Below the pieces are notes generated by a model, which saw only the letters and a program-made list of their open reading frames with translations, was not told where the DNA came from and made no database searches. Positions 30,651-39,993 of a DNA stretch of 64,000 nucleotides are shown here, in pieces (position 1 is the first letter of the stretch; the number at the start of each line of letters is the position of its first letter). This DNA comes from Cognatundibacterium curvum (GTDB lineage Bacteria; Pseudomonadota; Gammaproteobacteria; Burkholderiales; Burkholderiaceae_D). Made by a program: the position numbers and the translations under genes. The DNA is taken from assembly GCF_014284235.1 (NCBI RefSeq), contig NZ_JACOGD010000007.1, forward strand, positions 246,324 to 310,323. The letters are read 5' to 3'.

Positions 30651-33242
30651 TCAGCTTTTCGTCGCTTCCAGGAAATCCTGGGCGAAGCGTTGCAGCACAC
30701 CACCGGCTTCGTAGATAGAGACTTCTTCTGCGGTATCCAGGCGGCAGGTGACCGGCACTTCCAGGTGTTCGCCGTTTTTGCGATGGATATGCAAGGTCAG
30801 GCTGGTACGCGGTGTGCGGGCGCCAGTCACGTCATAGGTTTCTGTACCATCCAGTCCCAGCGTGAGGCGATTTACACCCGGTTTGAACTCCAGCGGCAAC
30901 ACACCCATGCCAATCAGATTGGTGCGGTGTATGCGCTCAAAGCCTTCTGCCACAATCACTTCCACACCGGCCAGACGTACGCCTTTGGCAGCCCAGTCAC
31001 GTGAAGAACCCTGACCGTAATCCGCACCGGCGATGATAATCAGCGGTTGCTTACGTTCCATATAGGTTTCTATCGCTTCCCACATGCGTGTGACCTTGCC
31101 TTCCGGTTCGATACGGGCCAGCGAACCCGCTTTGACCTTGCCTTCGACATCACGCACCATCTCGTTCTTCAGGGTGGGATTGGCAAAGGTCGCACGTTGT
31201 GCCGTCAGGTGATCGCCGCGATGGGTTGCATAGGAATTGAAATCCTCTTCCGGCAAACCCATTTTGGCCAGATATTCACCGGCCGCACTGTTAAGCATGA
31301 TGGCGTTTGAAGGCGATAAATGATCGGTCGTGATATTGTCACCCAGCACAGCCAGTGCGCGCATGCCACGCATAGTACGCTCACCGGCCAGAGCGCCTTC
31401 CCAGTAAGGCGGACGGCGGATATAGGTTGATTGTGCACGCCAGTCATACAGCGGTGGCACGCTGGCGGCCTGCTCAGTGGAGATCGCAAACATCGGTTCA
31501 TACACCTTGCGGAACATCTCAGGTTTGACGCTGGATTTCACGATCGCATCGATTTCTTCATCCTGAGGCCAGATGTCTTGCAGACGGATTTCTTTACCAT
31601 CCACCACGGCCAGCACGTCTTTTTCTATATCAAAGCGGATAGTACCCGCAATCGCATAGGCCACGACCAGCGGTGGCGAAGCCAGGAAAGCCTGTTTTGC
31701 ATAAGGATGGATACGGCCATCAAAATTGCGGTTACCGGATAACACAGCCGTCGCGTACAAATCGCGGTCTATGATTTCCTGCTGTATCACCGGATCCAAG
31801 GCACCGGACATACCATTGCATGAGGTACACGCATACGCAACCACACCGAAGCCCAGTTTTTCCAGCTCAGGCATCAGGCCAGCTTCCTCAAGATACAAGG
31901 TGACAGCTTTGGAGCCTGGCGCTAAGGAGGATTTGACCCAAGGCTTACGGACCAGACCCAGGCGATTGGCATTACGCGCCAATAAGCCAGCAGCGATCAC
32001 ATTGCGCGGATTCGAGGTATTGGTGCAGCTGGTGATTGCAGCGATAATCACTGCGCCATCCGGCATCTGACCAGGCACATCCTGCCACGCAGCCGCTATC
32101 CCTTTGGCAGCCAGATCAGCAGTCGCAACCCGTGCATGCGGATTGGATGGGCCAGCCATATTGCGCACCACGCTGGACAAATCAAACTTCAGCACGCGTT
32201 CATATTCGGCATCAACCAGGCTATCGGACCACAGGCCAGCAGTCTTGGCATAGGTTTCCACCAGAGCGACCTGTTCTTCACTGCGACCGGTCAGTTTCAG
32301 ATAATTGATGGTCTGCTCATCGATGCTGAACATCGCGGCAGTGGCACCGTATTCCGGCGCCATATTGGAAATCGTGGCGCGGTCACCCAAGGTCAGCGCG
32401 GCTGCACCGCTGCCATAAAATTCGAGGTAAGCGCCGACCACTTTGGACTGACGCAGGAATTCTGTAAGTGCCAGCACCACGTCGGTTGCAGTAATGCCAG
32501 GCTGAGGCTTGCCACTCAGTTCAACCCCGATGATATCGGGCAAACGCATCCAGGATGCACGGCCCAGCATCACATTTTCAGCTTCCAGACCACCGACACC
32601 GATAGCGATGACACCCAGCGCATCTACGTGCGGAGTATGGCTGTCAGTACCCACCAGAGTATCCGGGAATGCGACGCCGTTCTGCGCATGGATCACCGGC
32701 GACATGCGTTCCAGATTGATCTGATGCATGATGCCATTACCTGGCGGGATTACATCGACGTTTTTGAATGCCAGCTTAGTCCAGTTAATGAAGTGGAAGC
32801 GGTCTTCATTGCGACGGTCTTCGATTGCACGGTTTTTTTCAAACGCCTGCGGATCGAAGCCACCACATTCAACCGCCAGCGAGTGATCGACGATCAGCTG
32901 CACCGGAACCACGGGATTCACCTGAGCCGGATCACCGCCCTGCTCTGCAATCGCATCACGCAGACCGGCCAGATCGACCAAGGCCGTCTGACCCAGGATA
33001 TCGTGGCATACGACACGTGCCGGAAACCAGGGAAAATCCAGCTCGCGCTTACGCTCGATCAGCTGTTTTAAAGAATCGTTGAGTGTCGCAGGATCACAGC
33101 GACGCACCAGATTTTCTGCCAGTACACGCGAGGTGTAAGGCAGTCTGGCATAAGCACCTGGCTGTATCGCTTCGACTGCCGCACGGGCATCGAAATAGTC
33201 CAGCTGAGTGCCGGACAGGTTTTGACGAAATTGGCTATTCAT
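30651..33242 (-). CDS. acnD: Fe-S-dependent 2-methylisocitrate dehydratase AcnD
   Basis: Aconitase-family enzyme that dehydrates 2-methylcitrate to trans-2-methylaconitate. 863 aa starting MNSQFRQNLSGTQLDYFD; the aconitase 4Fe-4S ligands appear as TSCTNTSNP and YACTSCNGMSG, and the swivel domain carries YGQGSSRDWAAKG. The N-terminus FRQNLSGTQLDYFDARAAV and the prpC/prpF context identify it as AcnD rather than AcnA. A longer frame to 33344 would overlap the GNAT gene and is rejected. It starts 13 bases after the GNAT stop, within the prp operon. Confidence 0.96.
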   Translation of the reverse strand: MNSQFRQNLSGTQLDYFDARAAVEAIQPGAYARLPYTSRVLAENLVRRCDPATLNDSLKQLIERKRELDFPWFPARVVCHDILGQTALVDLAGLRDAIAEQGGDPAQVNPVVPVQLIVDHSLAVECGGFDPQAFEKNRAIEDRRNEDRFHFINWTKLAFKNVDVIPPGNGIMHQINLERMSPVIHAQNGVAFPDTLVGTDSHTPHVDALGVIAIGVGGLEAENVMLGRASWMRLPDIIGVELSGKPQPGITATDVVLALTEFLRQSKVVGAYLEFYGSGAAALTLGDRATISNMAPEYGATAAMFSIDEQTINYLKLTGRSEEQVALVETYAKTAGLWSDSLVDAEYERVLKFDLSSVVRNMAGPSNPHARVATADLAAKGIAAAWQDVPGQMPDGAVIIAAITSCTNTSNPRNVIAAGLLARNANRLGLVRKPWVKSSLAPGSKAVTLYLEEAGLMPELEKLGFGVVAYACTSCNGMSGALDPVIQQEIIDRDLYATAVLSGNRNFDGRIHPYAKQAFLASPPLVVAYAIAGTIRFDIEKDVLAVVDGKEIRLQDIWPQDEEIDAIVKSSVKPEMFRKVYEPMFAISTEQAASVPPLYDWRAQSTYIRRPPYWEGALAGERTMRGMRALAVLGDNITTDHLSPSNAIMLNSAAGEYLAKMGLPEEDFNSYATHRGDHLTAQRATFANPTLKNEMVRDVEGKVKAGSLARIEPEGKVTRMWEAIETYMERKQPLIIIAGADYGQGSSRDWAAKGVRLAGVEVIVAEGFERIHRTNLIGMGVLPLEFKPGVNRLTLGLDGTETYDVTGARTPRTSLTLHIHRKNGEHLEVPVTCRLDTAEEVSIYEAGGVLQRFAQDFLEATKS

Positions 33243-33255
33243 AGGTTTTTCTTTC

Positions 33256-33735
33256 TCATGACAACGCGAGTTTAAATCCCTCGTGACTGGCGACAAATCC
33301 CAGGCTGCCGTAAAAACGGTGCGCCTCTTGTCTTTGTTTATCACTGGTCAGCTGCACCAGGCGGCAACCACGCTCACGCGCTTGCGTGATTGCCTGCTGC
33401 ATCAGCCAGCGGCCTATGCCCTGACCACGCAAAGCACTGCTGACACGCACACTTTCTATCAGCGCCCGCCAGGCACCGCGCCGGCTCAGGCCGGGTATGA
33501 AAGTCAGCTGCAACATCGCAATGACTTCCCCCTGCTGCCCTGCTAATTCGGCCACCAGCAATAACTGGTTAGCATCCTGATCGATGGCATGGAAAGCCTG
33601 CACATAGCAAGCCTGGTCCGGGTCGCCGTGATCGCGGTTTTTACCCAGCACATCGTCGGCAATCAGCGCCAGCAAACCTGGCAGATCAGACTGCCGCGCA
33701 CGCCGGCACAGCAAAGCAGAAGTGTCAGAGTTCAC
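33256..33735 (-). CDS. GNAT N-acetyltransferase inside the prp operon
   Basis: A 159-aa single GNAT domain. The acetyl-CoA motif A is RVSSALRGQGIGRWLMQQAI; motif B is the region ending HRFYGSLGFVASHEGF. The start is GTG at 33735 with GGAG 5 bases upstream. Gaps of 15 bases to prpC and 13 bases to acnD make it an integral operon member, although GNATs are not part of the usual prp set. A protein-lysine acetyltransferase acting on PrpE, as Pat does in Salmonella, would fit, but it is much smaller than Pat and this is only inference. Confidence 0.9.
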   Translation of the reverse strand: MNSDTSALLCRRARQSDLPGLLALIADDVLGKNRDHGDPDQACYVQAFHAIDQDANQLLLVAELAGQQGEVIAMLQLTFIPGLSRRGAWRALIESVRVSSALRGQGIGRWLMQQAITQARERGCRLVQLTSDKQRQEAHRFYGSLGFVASHEGFKLALS

Positions 33736-33750
33736 GAGGTCTCCGGATGA

Positions 33751-34905
33751 TTACTGACGCTCGCTGATAGGAACGAATTTCAAATCTTCCGGCCCCACAT
33801 AGTTGGCGCTAGGACGAATGATCTTGTTATCGATACGCTGTTCTATGATATGCGCTGCCCAGCCAGAGGTACGTGCGATCACAAACAGCGGTGTAAACAT
33901 CGCAGTAGGTACACCCATCATGTGATAGGACACGGCAGAGAACCAGTCCAGATTCGGGAACATTTTTTTGATATCCCACATCACTGTTTCCAGACGTTCT
34001 GCGATATCAAACATTTTGGTGGAACCCGCTTCTTCCGATAGCTGGCGCGCGACTTCTTTGATCACTTTGTTACGCGGATCAGAAATGGTGTACACAGGGT
34101 GACCGAAACCGATCACCACTTCTTTGTTTTCCACGCGCTTTTTGATGTCTGCTTCGGCTTCATCAGGATTGTCGTAGCGCTTCTGGATTTCAAATGCAAC
34201 TTCATTCGCACCGCCATGCTTAGGACCGCGCAAGGCACCGATCGCACCTGTGATGGCAGAATGCATATCCGAGCCAGTACCGGAAATCACACGGCCAGTG
34301 AAAGTCGAGGCATTGAATTCATGTTCTGCGTACAGGATCAGCGAAGTATGCATTGCCTTGACCCAGGATTCGGAAGGCGCTACACCGTGCAGCAAATGCA
34401 GGAAGTGACCACCAATCGATTCATCATCGGTTTCTACATCGATCCGTTTGCCGTTATGGCTGAAGTGGTACCAGTACAGCAGCATGGAGCCCAGCGACGC
34501 CATCAGACGGTCGGCGATATCGCGTGCACCCGGCGTGTTGTGATCATCTTTTTCTGGCAAAGCACAACCCAGTGCGGAGACACCGGTACGCATCACGTCC
34601 ATAGGATGAGATGCTGCTGGCAGACATTCCAGCACGGCCATCACACTGACAGGCAAACCGCGCAGAGCTTTGAGCTTAGCCTTATAGGCTTTCAGTTCAG
34701 CCGCAGTCGGCAGTTTGCCGTGTACCAGCAAATGCGCAATTTCTTCAAACTCGCAGGCATCTGCCACATCCAGAATATCGTAACCACGGTAATGCAGGTC
34801 ATTGCCAGTTTTACCTACGGTACACAGCGCGGTATTACCTGCTGTGACGCCGGACAGGGCAACTGATTTTTTTGGTTTGAACGTTGGGTTATCTTGAGTA
34901 CTCAT
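33751..34905 (-). CDS. prpC: 2-methylcitrate synthase PrpC
   Basis: Condenses propionyl-CoA with oxaloacetate to 2-methylcitrate. A 384-aa citrate synthase fold: [19 protein letters not shown] at the N-terminus, [21 protein letters not shown], the active-site His in [15 protein letters not shown] and GFGHPVYT, and Asp in the final [19 protein letters not shown] block. Length (about 385) and N-terminal sequence fit PrpC, not the longer GltA. Start ATG at 34905; 52 bases from the prpB stop. Confidence 0.96.
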   Translation of the reverse strand: MSTQDNPTFKPKKSVALSGVTAGNTALCTVGKTGNDLHYRGYDILDVADACEFEEIAHLLVHGKLPTAAELKAYKAKLKALRGLPVSVMAVLECLPAASHPMDVMRTGVSALGCALPEKDDHNTPGARDIADRLMASLGSMLLYWYHFSHNGKRIDVETDDESIGGHFLHLLHGVAPSESWVKAMHTSLILYAEHEFNASTFTGRVISGTGSDMHSAITGAIGALRGPKHGGANEVAFEIQKRYDNPDEAEADIKKRVENKEVVIGFGHPVYTISDPRNKVIKEVARQLSEEAGSTKMFDIAERLETVMWDIKKMFPNLDWFSAVSYHMMGVPTAMFTPLFVIARTSGWAAHIIEQRIDNKIIRPSANYVGPEDLKFVPISERQ

Positions 34906-34956
34906 GCTGATCTCCAGTCGGTTTTTATCTGATTGAATTCGTTTTGGCTGTAAGGT

Positions 34957-35847
34957 TTATTTTGCTTTTTGCTGTGCAAACAAGGCATCCAGCTTTTGTT
35001 CAAAATCGTGGTAATTGATACGTTCGTACAATTCCATGCGGGTTTGCATGGTGTCGACTACCTGCTGCTGGGTGCCGTCGCGACGGATCGCGTGATAGAC
35101 ATTTTCAGCGGCTTTGTTCATGGCACGGAATGCGGAAAGGGGATACAGCACCAGGCCCACATCTGCGGATTTCAATTCTTCGACGGTGTACAGGGGTGTA
35201 GCGCCGAATTCTGTGATGTTGGCCAGAATCGGTACTTTCACCGCATTCGCGAATTGTTTGTACATATCGAGCTGGGTAATCGCTTCCGGGAAAATCATGT
35301 CCGCACCGGCTTCCACGCAGGCCAGCGCACGGTCTATCGCAGCGTCCAGACCTTCCACTGCGAGCGCATCGGTACGTGCCATGATGACGAAGTTTTCGTC
35401 GGTACGCGCATCGACTGCTGCTTTAACGCGATCGACCATCTCTTGTTTAGACACGATTTCCTTGCCCGGCCTATGGCCGCAACGCTTGGCACCCACCTGA
35501 TCTTCGATATGCATGGCGGCAGCGCCGAATTTGATCATGGACTTCACAGTGCGGGCGACATTGAAGGCGGAGGAACCAAAACCGGTATCCACATCCACCA
35601 GCAAAGGCAGATCGCACACATCCGTAATACGACGCACATCGGTCAGCACATCATCCAGATTGGAAATGCCCAGATCCGGCAAGCCGAGTGAGCCGGCAGC
35701 AACACCGCCACCGGACAGATAAATTGCTTTAAAACCGGCACGTTTTGCCAGTAAAGCATGATTGGCATTGATAGCACCGACCACCTGCAACGGGGACTCT
35801 TCTTGCATCGCCTTACGGAAGGCGGCTCCTGCGGAATATTGACTCAT
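34957..35847 (-). CDS. prpB: 2-methylisocitrate lyase PrpB
   Basis: Cleaves 2-methylisocitrate into pyruvate and succinate, the last step of the methylcitrate cycle. The 296 aa carry the ICL/PEP-mutase motifs VDVDTGFG (metal-binding Asp) and the catalytic loop [13 protein letters not shown], with [11 protein letters not shown] and [10 protein letters not shown]. It matches the length of E. coli PrpB (296) and is the first gene of the operon, about 56 bases from the expected sigma-54 transcription start. Start ATG at 35847. Confidence 0.97.
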   Translation of the reverse strand: MSQYSAGAAFRKAMQEESPLQVVGAINANHALLAKRAGFKAIYLSGGGVAAGSLGLPDLGISNLDDVLTDVRRITDVCDLPLLVDVDTGFGSSAFNVARTVKSMIKFGAAAMHIEDQVGAKRCGHRPGKEIVSKQEMVDRVKAAVDARTDENFVIMARTDALAVEGLDAAIDRALACVEAGADMIFPEAITQLDMYKQFANAVKVPILANITEFGATPLYTVEELKSADVGLVLYPLSAFRAMNKAAENVYHAIRRDGTQQQVVDTMQTRMELYERINYHDFEQKLDALFAQQKAK

Positions 35848-35914
35848 CTGCTTTCTCTCAGTGACCGGCGTGATGCCACAGCCGGGTGTTGTTGAACAAG
35901 TTTAGCCACTCCAT

Positions 35915-35930
35915 TGCAAAGCCTGTGCCA
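35915..35930 (-). promoter_or_regulatory. Sigma-54 promoter of the prp operon
   Basis: Minus strand TGGCAC (35930-35925), 5-bp spacer AGGCT, TTGCA (35919-35915), a full match to the -24/-12 consensus TGGCAC-N5-TTGCW. The predicted start is about 35903, 56 bases upstream of prpB. It agrees with the sigma-54-activator domains of the divergent prpR. Confidence 0.95.
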
Positions 35931-36050
35931 GTACAGCATTCACAGCGACTCTGCCAGCCCCAGCTTAGGCTTGCAGCAATAAAAATCAAGCACTTAGCGA
36001 GCTGATTTGCGCCAGATCAGACTACAGACAGCATGACAAGTCAGACTACT

Positions 36051-36090
36051 TGTTTCATAATGAGGTTTCATTGAAACACATAAATGAAAC
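36051..36090. promoter_or_regulatory. Candidate PrpR-binding dyads
   Basis: Four GTTTCA/TGAAAC half-sites: GTTTCAT at 36052-36058 and 36065-36071, TGAAAC at 36072-36077 and ATGAAAC at 36084-36090. The inner pair forms a perfect dyad GTTTCA-T-TGAAAC (36065-36077). It lies about 120-175 bases upstream of the sigma-54 promoter, the usual distance for an enhancer site. Confidence 0.7.
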
Positions 36091-36145
36091 GCCGCAACAC
36101 TCATTTGCAACAGTCCTGTATAGCCCAACGAAAGATGAACTCTCC

Positions 36146-37765
36146 ATGAAATATCCGGCTACCACCCGCGACCAGGAAAAACCGGTGATCTGGACCGTCT
36201 CGATCTCGCGCCTGTTTGATATGTTTCGCGACATCATGGTCGAATACGATGCCAACGCTGATATCGTTCCGCTGCAGATGGGCTTCGAAGACGCGGTACA
36301 ACACATACGCGAACGCCTGCTGAGCGAACGCTGCGACGCCGTGATCGCCGCCGGCTCCAACGGCGCCTACCTGAAGAGCCGGTTGCCGGTACCAGTCGTG
36401 ATCGCCAAGGCCAGCGGCTTCGACTTAATGCAGGCCTTGGCACGAGCGCGCCGCGTTTCACCGGAAATCGGCCTGATCACTTACCAGGAAACTATGCCTG
36501 AGCTGGCCGAATTTAAAACGACTTTTGGGTTTCAGATTGCGCAGCGCACTTATGTGACCGAAGAGGATGCACGCGCCCAGATCAGCGAACTGAAAGCAGC
36601 CGGTATCAAGGCCATCGTCGGCGCAGGTCTGATTACCGATTTGTCTGAAGAAGCCGGACTGACCGGCATCTTTATGTATTCAGCGACCTCAATCCGGCAG
36701 GCATTCAATGATGCACTTGAAATCGCTCGTCTGACCCGGTTAGAAAGCAGCCGAGGACGCAATCACCCAGCGGCTGATGCACTCAGGGCGCGCCACAGCC
36801 TGGCTGACTTGCGCGGCGATTCGGCCGCGATGCAGGCTACCCGGCGCGCCGTCAGCCTGTTTGCACGCTCCCCTGCTACCGTATTAATTCAGGGCGAAAC
36901 CGGCACCGGCAAAGAATTAGCCGCTCAGGCCATACACAGAGAAAGCCCGCGCGCACGTCAGCCCTTTGTCGCCATTAACTGTGGTGCAATCGCGGAAAAT
37001 CTGCTCGAGTCTGAATTATTTGGCTATGAAGAAGGCGCTTTCACAGGCTCGAAACGCGGCGGCCATGCGGGCCTGTTTGAAACTGCGCATCGCGGCACCC
37101 TGTTTTTGGATGAAATCGGTGAAATGCCGCTCCAGCTGCAGACCCGGCTATTGCGCGTACTGGAGGAGCGCGAAATCGTGCGGGTCGGTGGCGTGCGTCC
37201 CGTCCCGGTGGATGTGCGCATCATCAGCGCCACCCATTGCGATCTGGAACAGCGCGTCGCCAACGGACAGTTCCGCGCCGACCTGTTTTACCGCCTGGCG
37301 GTTTTGCGTCTGAGCATGCCTACACTGCGCGAGCGACCTGAAGATATACTGCCGCTCGCGGTCTGGTGTCTGAAGCACGCGCTGGCTGCGATGGGCGCGC
37401 GCCCACATGTGAATCTGCATGCGGAAATGCTGAGTTGCCAGCCTTTGCTGAGCGCCTATCACTGGCCGGGCAATGTACGCGAAATGCGGAATATGATGGA
37501 GCGCCTTGCCTTGTTTCTGGCAGCTGAACCTTTGCAGGCGCTGAGCCCACATTTCATTCAAGAAATTTTGCCTGAAATTACATCAAAGAAACAATCTTTA
37601 ACCTCAACTACCCTGATAGATGTGGCAACATCTGCAGAGATGGACGATAAAGAAGTTTCCATAGAGAAAGCAATGGAAATGTTCCAGCAAAACCGTGAAG
37701 CAGCCGCGGCTTATCTCGGCATCAGCAGAACAACTTTATGGCGAAAAATGAAAAAGTTGAGGTGA
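36146..37765 (+). CDS. prpR: Propionate catabolism activator PrpR
   Basis: Sigma-54-dependent enhancer-binding protein that senses 2-methylcitrate in Salmonella. The 539 aa (E. coli PrpR is 528) have an N-terminal PrpR_N sensory domain with [20 protein letters not shown], a central AAA+ domain with Walker A GETGTGKE (residues 250-257), the GAFTGS loop (297-302; canonical GAFTGA) and Walker [14 protein letters not shown], and a C-terminal Fis-type HTH ([18 protein letters not shown]). A longer frame opens at 36050, but it would cover the half-site cluster and add sequence unlike PrpR; ATG 36146 aligns with known N-termini. Confidence 0.95.
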   Translation: MKYPATTRDQEKPVIWTVSISRLFDMFRDIMVEYDANADIVPLQMGFEDAVQHIRERLLSERCDAVIAAGSNGAYLKSRLPVPVVIAKASGFDLMQALARARRVSPEIGLITYQETMPELAEFKTTFGFQIAQRTYVTEEDARAQISELKAAGIKAIVGAGLITDLSEEAGLTGIFMYSATSIRQAFNDALEIARLTRLESSRGRNHPAADALRARHSLADLRGDSAAMQATRRAVSLFARSPATVLIQGETGTGKELAAQAIHRESPRARQPFVAINCGAIAENLLESELFGYEEGAFTGSKRGGHAGLFETAHRGTLFLDEIGEMPLQLQTRLLRVLEEREIVRVGGVRPVPVDVRIISATHCDLEQRVANGQFRADLFYRLAVLRLSMPTLRERPEDILPLAVWCLKHALAAMGARPHVNLHAEMLSCQPLLSAYHWPGNVREMRNMMERLALFLAAEPLQALSPHFIQEILPEITSKKQSLTSTTLIDVATSAEMDDKEVSIEKAMEMFQQNREAAAAYLGISRTTLWRKMKKLR

Positions 37766-37862
37766 TTAATAATTGTATCTTTTCGTCACAATATTAATAT
37801 CAGTGTAAGGTAAAATGCTGGGAAGAATCTTACACAACGGCAAACTGGATCAAGTGCTCACT

Positions 37863-38228
37863 ATGAAAAAATTACTGATTGTTGACGATAGCAAAGTCTC
37901 ACGCATGGTCATTCGTGCCCACGTGAAAGCCGTTCAGCCAGACTGGGAATTTGTGGAAGCTGCAACTGGTGAAGATGCACTCAAGATAGTCGATGAAGCG
38001 AAACCGGATTTCTGCACCATGGATATTAATATGCCGGGCATGCTGGGTACCGATGCTGCCGAGCAGATACTGCAGAAACATCCACACATGCGCATCGCCA
38101 TTTTCTCTGCTAACGTACAAGATACGATGCAATCCCGCGCCAATTCTATCGGTTCGATTTTCGTCGCTAAACCAGTTACAGAAAAATCGATCGCTATCGT
38201 ACTCAATTACTTTGCGAGCGCAGCATGA
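37863..38228 (+). CDS. CheY-like single-domain response regulator
   Basis: A 121-aa stand-alone receiver. Acidic pocket D8/D9 (VDDSK), phosphoacceptor D54 (TMDINMPG), switch residue S82 (FSAN) and K103 (VAKPV) are all present. The first frame starts at 37815, but ATG 37863 (MKKLLIVDDS) is the natural start. No output domain, so it acts by protein contact like CheY or a phospho-relay intermediate. Its stop overlaps the CheC-like gene as ATGA; with the diguanylate cyclase it forms a three-gene operon. Confidence 0.94.
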   Translation: MKKLLIVDDSKVSRMVIRAHVKAVQPDWEFVEAATGEDALKIVDEAKPDFCTMDINMPGMLGTDAAEQILQKHPHMRIAIFSANVQDTMQSRANSIGSIFVAKPVTEKSIAIVLNYFASAA

Positions 38229-38839
38229 ACATTCTGAGCGAATTACATCTTGATGCACTAAGCGAAGTTTTCAACGTCGGCGCAGGCCGGGCCGCGGCCA
38301 GCCTGTCAGAAATTGTCGGCGATGAAGTCCGTTTATCTGTACCTTCAGTTGAAATTCGCAAGTCGTCCGAGATTGATCTGTCAGTCATGGGACTCAAGGG
38401 TGAGCGCTTTGGTGCAGTGCATCAGACCTTTACTGGCAGCTTTGAAGCCGAGGCAATTCTGCTGTTCACAGAAGAACACGCACTGGAAATTGTACGTGAC
38501 ATGATGGGTTCACAAATCAGCCTGGAAGAACTGGCTGAATTTGAACAAGAAGCCATGTGTGAACTCGGCAATATTATTCTTAATGCCTGCCTGTCCGCCA
38601 TGGCGGATATGCTGAGCATTCCGATGAATTGCTCCTTACCGGATTACTCGGTCGCATCAACGGAAGAAATTCTGCATCGTTTCAATGAAGAAGATGTCGA
38701 TCATTCTTACCTATTATTGCTGCATATTGATCTGGCGATTGAAAAGCGACGCTCAGAAGGTCATTTGATTTTCCTGTTAAGTTCAACTTCACTGAAAGAC
38801 CTGATCACCCAAATCGAACGCTTTTTAGGGGAAATCTAA
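38225..38839 (+). CDS. CheC-like chemotaxis phosphatase
   Basis: A 204-aa CheC/CheX/FliY-type protein. Two copies of the [D/S]xxxExxN phosphatase motif: D10-x3-E14-x2-N17 in the first helix and E109-x3-E113-x2-N116 (EAMCELGN) in the second half; in the second, Glu replaces the usual Ser or Asp. The likely substrate is the phosphorylated receiver encoded immediately upstream, with which it overlaps by four bases; its stop overlaps the next gene's ATG by one base (TAATG). Catalysis by the second site may be weaker. Confidence 0.9.
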   Translation: MNILSELHLDALSEVFNVGAGRAAASLSEIVGDEVRLSVPSVEIRKSSEIDLSVMGLKGERFGAVHQTFTGSFEAEAILLFTEEHALEIVRDMMGSQISLEELAEFEQEAMCELGNIILNACLSAMADMLSIPMNCSLPDYSVASTEEILHRFNEEDVDHSYLLLLHIDLAIEKRRSEGHLIFLLSSTSLKDLITQIERFLGEI

Positions 38840-39834
38840 TGTCGGTGCCGGTGCCTGCCACTCCATCGCCCACAGCAATGGAAGTCATACTAAACACCAT
38901 CAGTCTGGGACTGATCGTGGTGGATAGTCAGCAAACAGTCACTTTATGGAATGACTGGGTAGCACGCCACAGCGGCATGGAAGCAAAACAGGCTATTGGC
39001 AAGCCAGTCAGTGAAGCGTTTTCGGAACCGCCCAGCCGCGCCTTTTCTCTTGCGCTGGCAAACACCCTCAACTATGGACTGCCGGTGGTGCTATCGAATG
39101 CCTTGCACCGCTCGCCGCTGGCGCTGTTTGAACGCATGCTGGATGTGCCAGGAGCGGTCAGACTGCATCAGTCAGTGACACTGACACCGATACAGATAGG
39201 TAGCGAACGCTGTTGCCTGATACAGATTTCTGACTCGACAACCTCGATCAAGCGTGAAAAAATCCTGCGCTCCCATTCAGAACTACTGAAAAAAGAAGCG
39301 ACCACCGATGGTTTGACCGGCATTTATAACCGACGCTTTTTTGACGAACACTTCAAGATGGCACTGGGACATTCCACCCGCCAGAACAGTTCAATTTCTG
39401 TATTCATGGTCGACATCGACTTCTTCAAAGAATATAACGACTTCTATGGTCATGTGATCGGCGACAAAGCCCTTATCGAAGTCGCCAATACCCTCAAACA
39501 GCAATTGCTGCGCGCCAGTGATGTGGTGGCGCGCTTCGGTGGTGAAGAGTTTGTGCTGATGCTACCGAATATGGCGCAAGAATCGGCTGTACAATTCGCG
39601 GAAAAATTACGACTGGCAATCTGGAACAGCGACATTCCGCATGCACGCTCCAAAATCGGTGATCGTGTCAGTATCAGCATCGGCTACAGCCATTTCAACA
39701 AGATGGAAAGCACCGATCCGAATGCGCTCTTGAGCACCGCCGATGCGGCACTGTATGAAGCAAAAAAACAGGGGCGCAATCGCTGTTTTTACAAAGAATT
39801 ACCGCAATTGAGCTTTCCCAAACCCGGGAACTAA
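38839..39834 (+). CDS. Diguanylate cyclase with PAS-like sensor
   Basis: A 331-aa cytoplasmic GGDEF protein. The N-terminal PAS-like domain is about residues 12-130 (ISLGLIVVDSQQTVTLWND), then a short coiled linker and a GGDEF domain with GGEEF at residues 234-238, active for cyclase proteins. The inhibitory I-site R225-A-S-D228 lies five residues before it, so product feedback is expected. Overlaps the CheC-like gene as TAATG. The receiver or CheC-like protein probably modulates it, but which is not determined by sequence. Confidence 0.94.
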   Translation: MSVPVPATPSPTAMEVILNTISLGLIVVDSQQTVTLWNDWVARHSGMEAKQAIGKPVSEAFSEPPSRAFSLALANTLNYGLPVVLSNALHRSPLALFERMLDVPGAVRLHQSVTLTPIQIGSERCCLIQISDSTTSIKREKILRSHSELLKKEATTDGLTGIYNRRFFDEHFKMALGHSTRQNSSISVFMVDIDFFKEYNDFYGHVIGDKALIEVANTLKQQLLRASDVVARFGGEEFVLMLPNMAQESAVQFAEKLRLAIWNSDIPHARSKIGDRVSISIGYSHFNKMESTDPNALLSTADAALYEAKKQGRNRCFYKELPQLSFPKPGN

Positions 39835-39993
39835 AGTATCAGTGTAAAGCCTGATTCATGATACGGCGAAGCACTGCCAGAATTTACTTTATACTTATCA
39901 TTGTACGAATCCCCATCCGTAATCTGGTCTGGAATTCTGTTCTCACACTGACGCTGATGCAGCGTCCTCCCACTTTCTCTTTCAGGTATAGCC

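Noticed and set aside
32136..33071. Plus-strand frame of 311 codons opposite acnD.
   Set aside because: Antisense shadow of a highly conserved aconitase-family gene.
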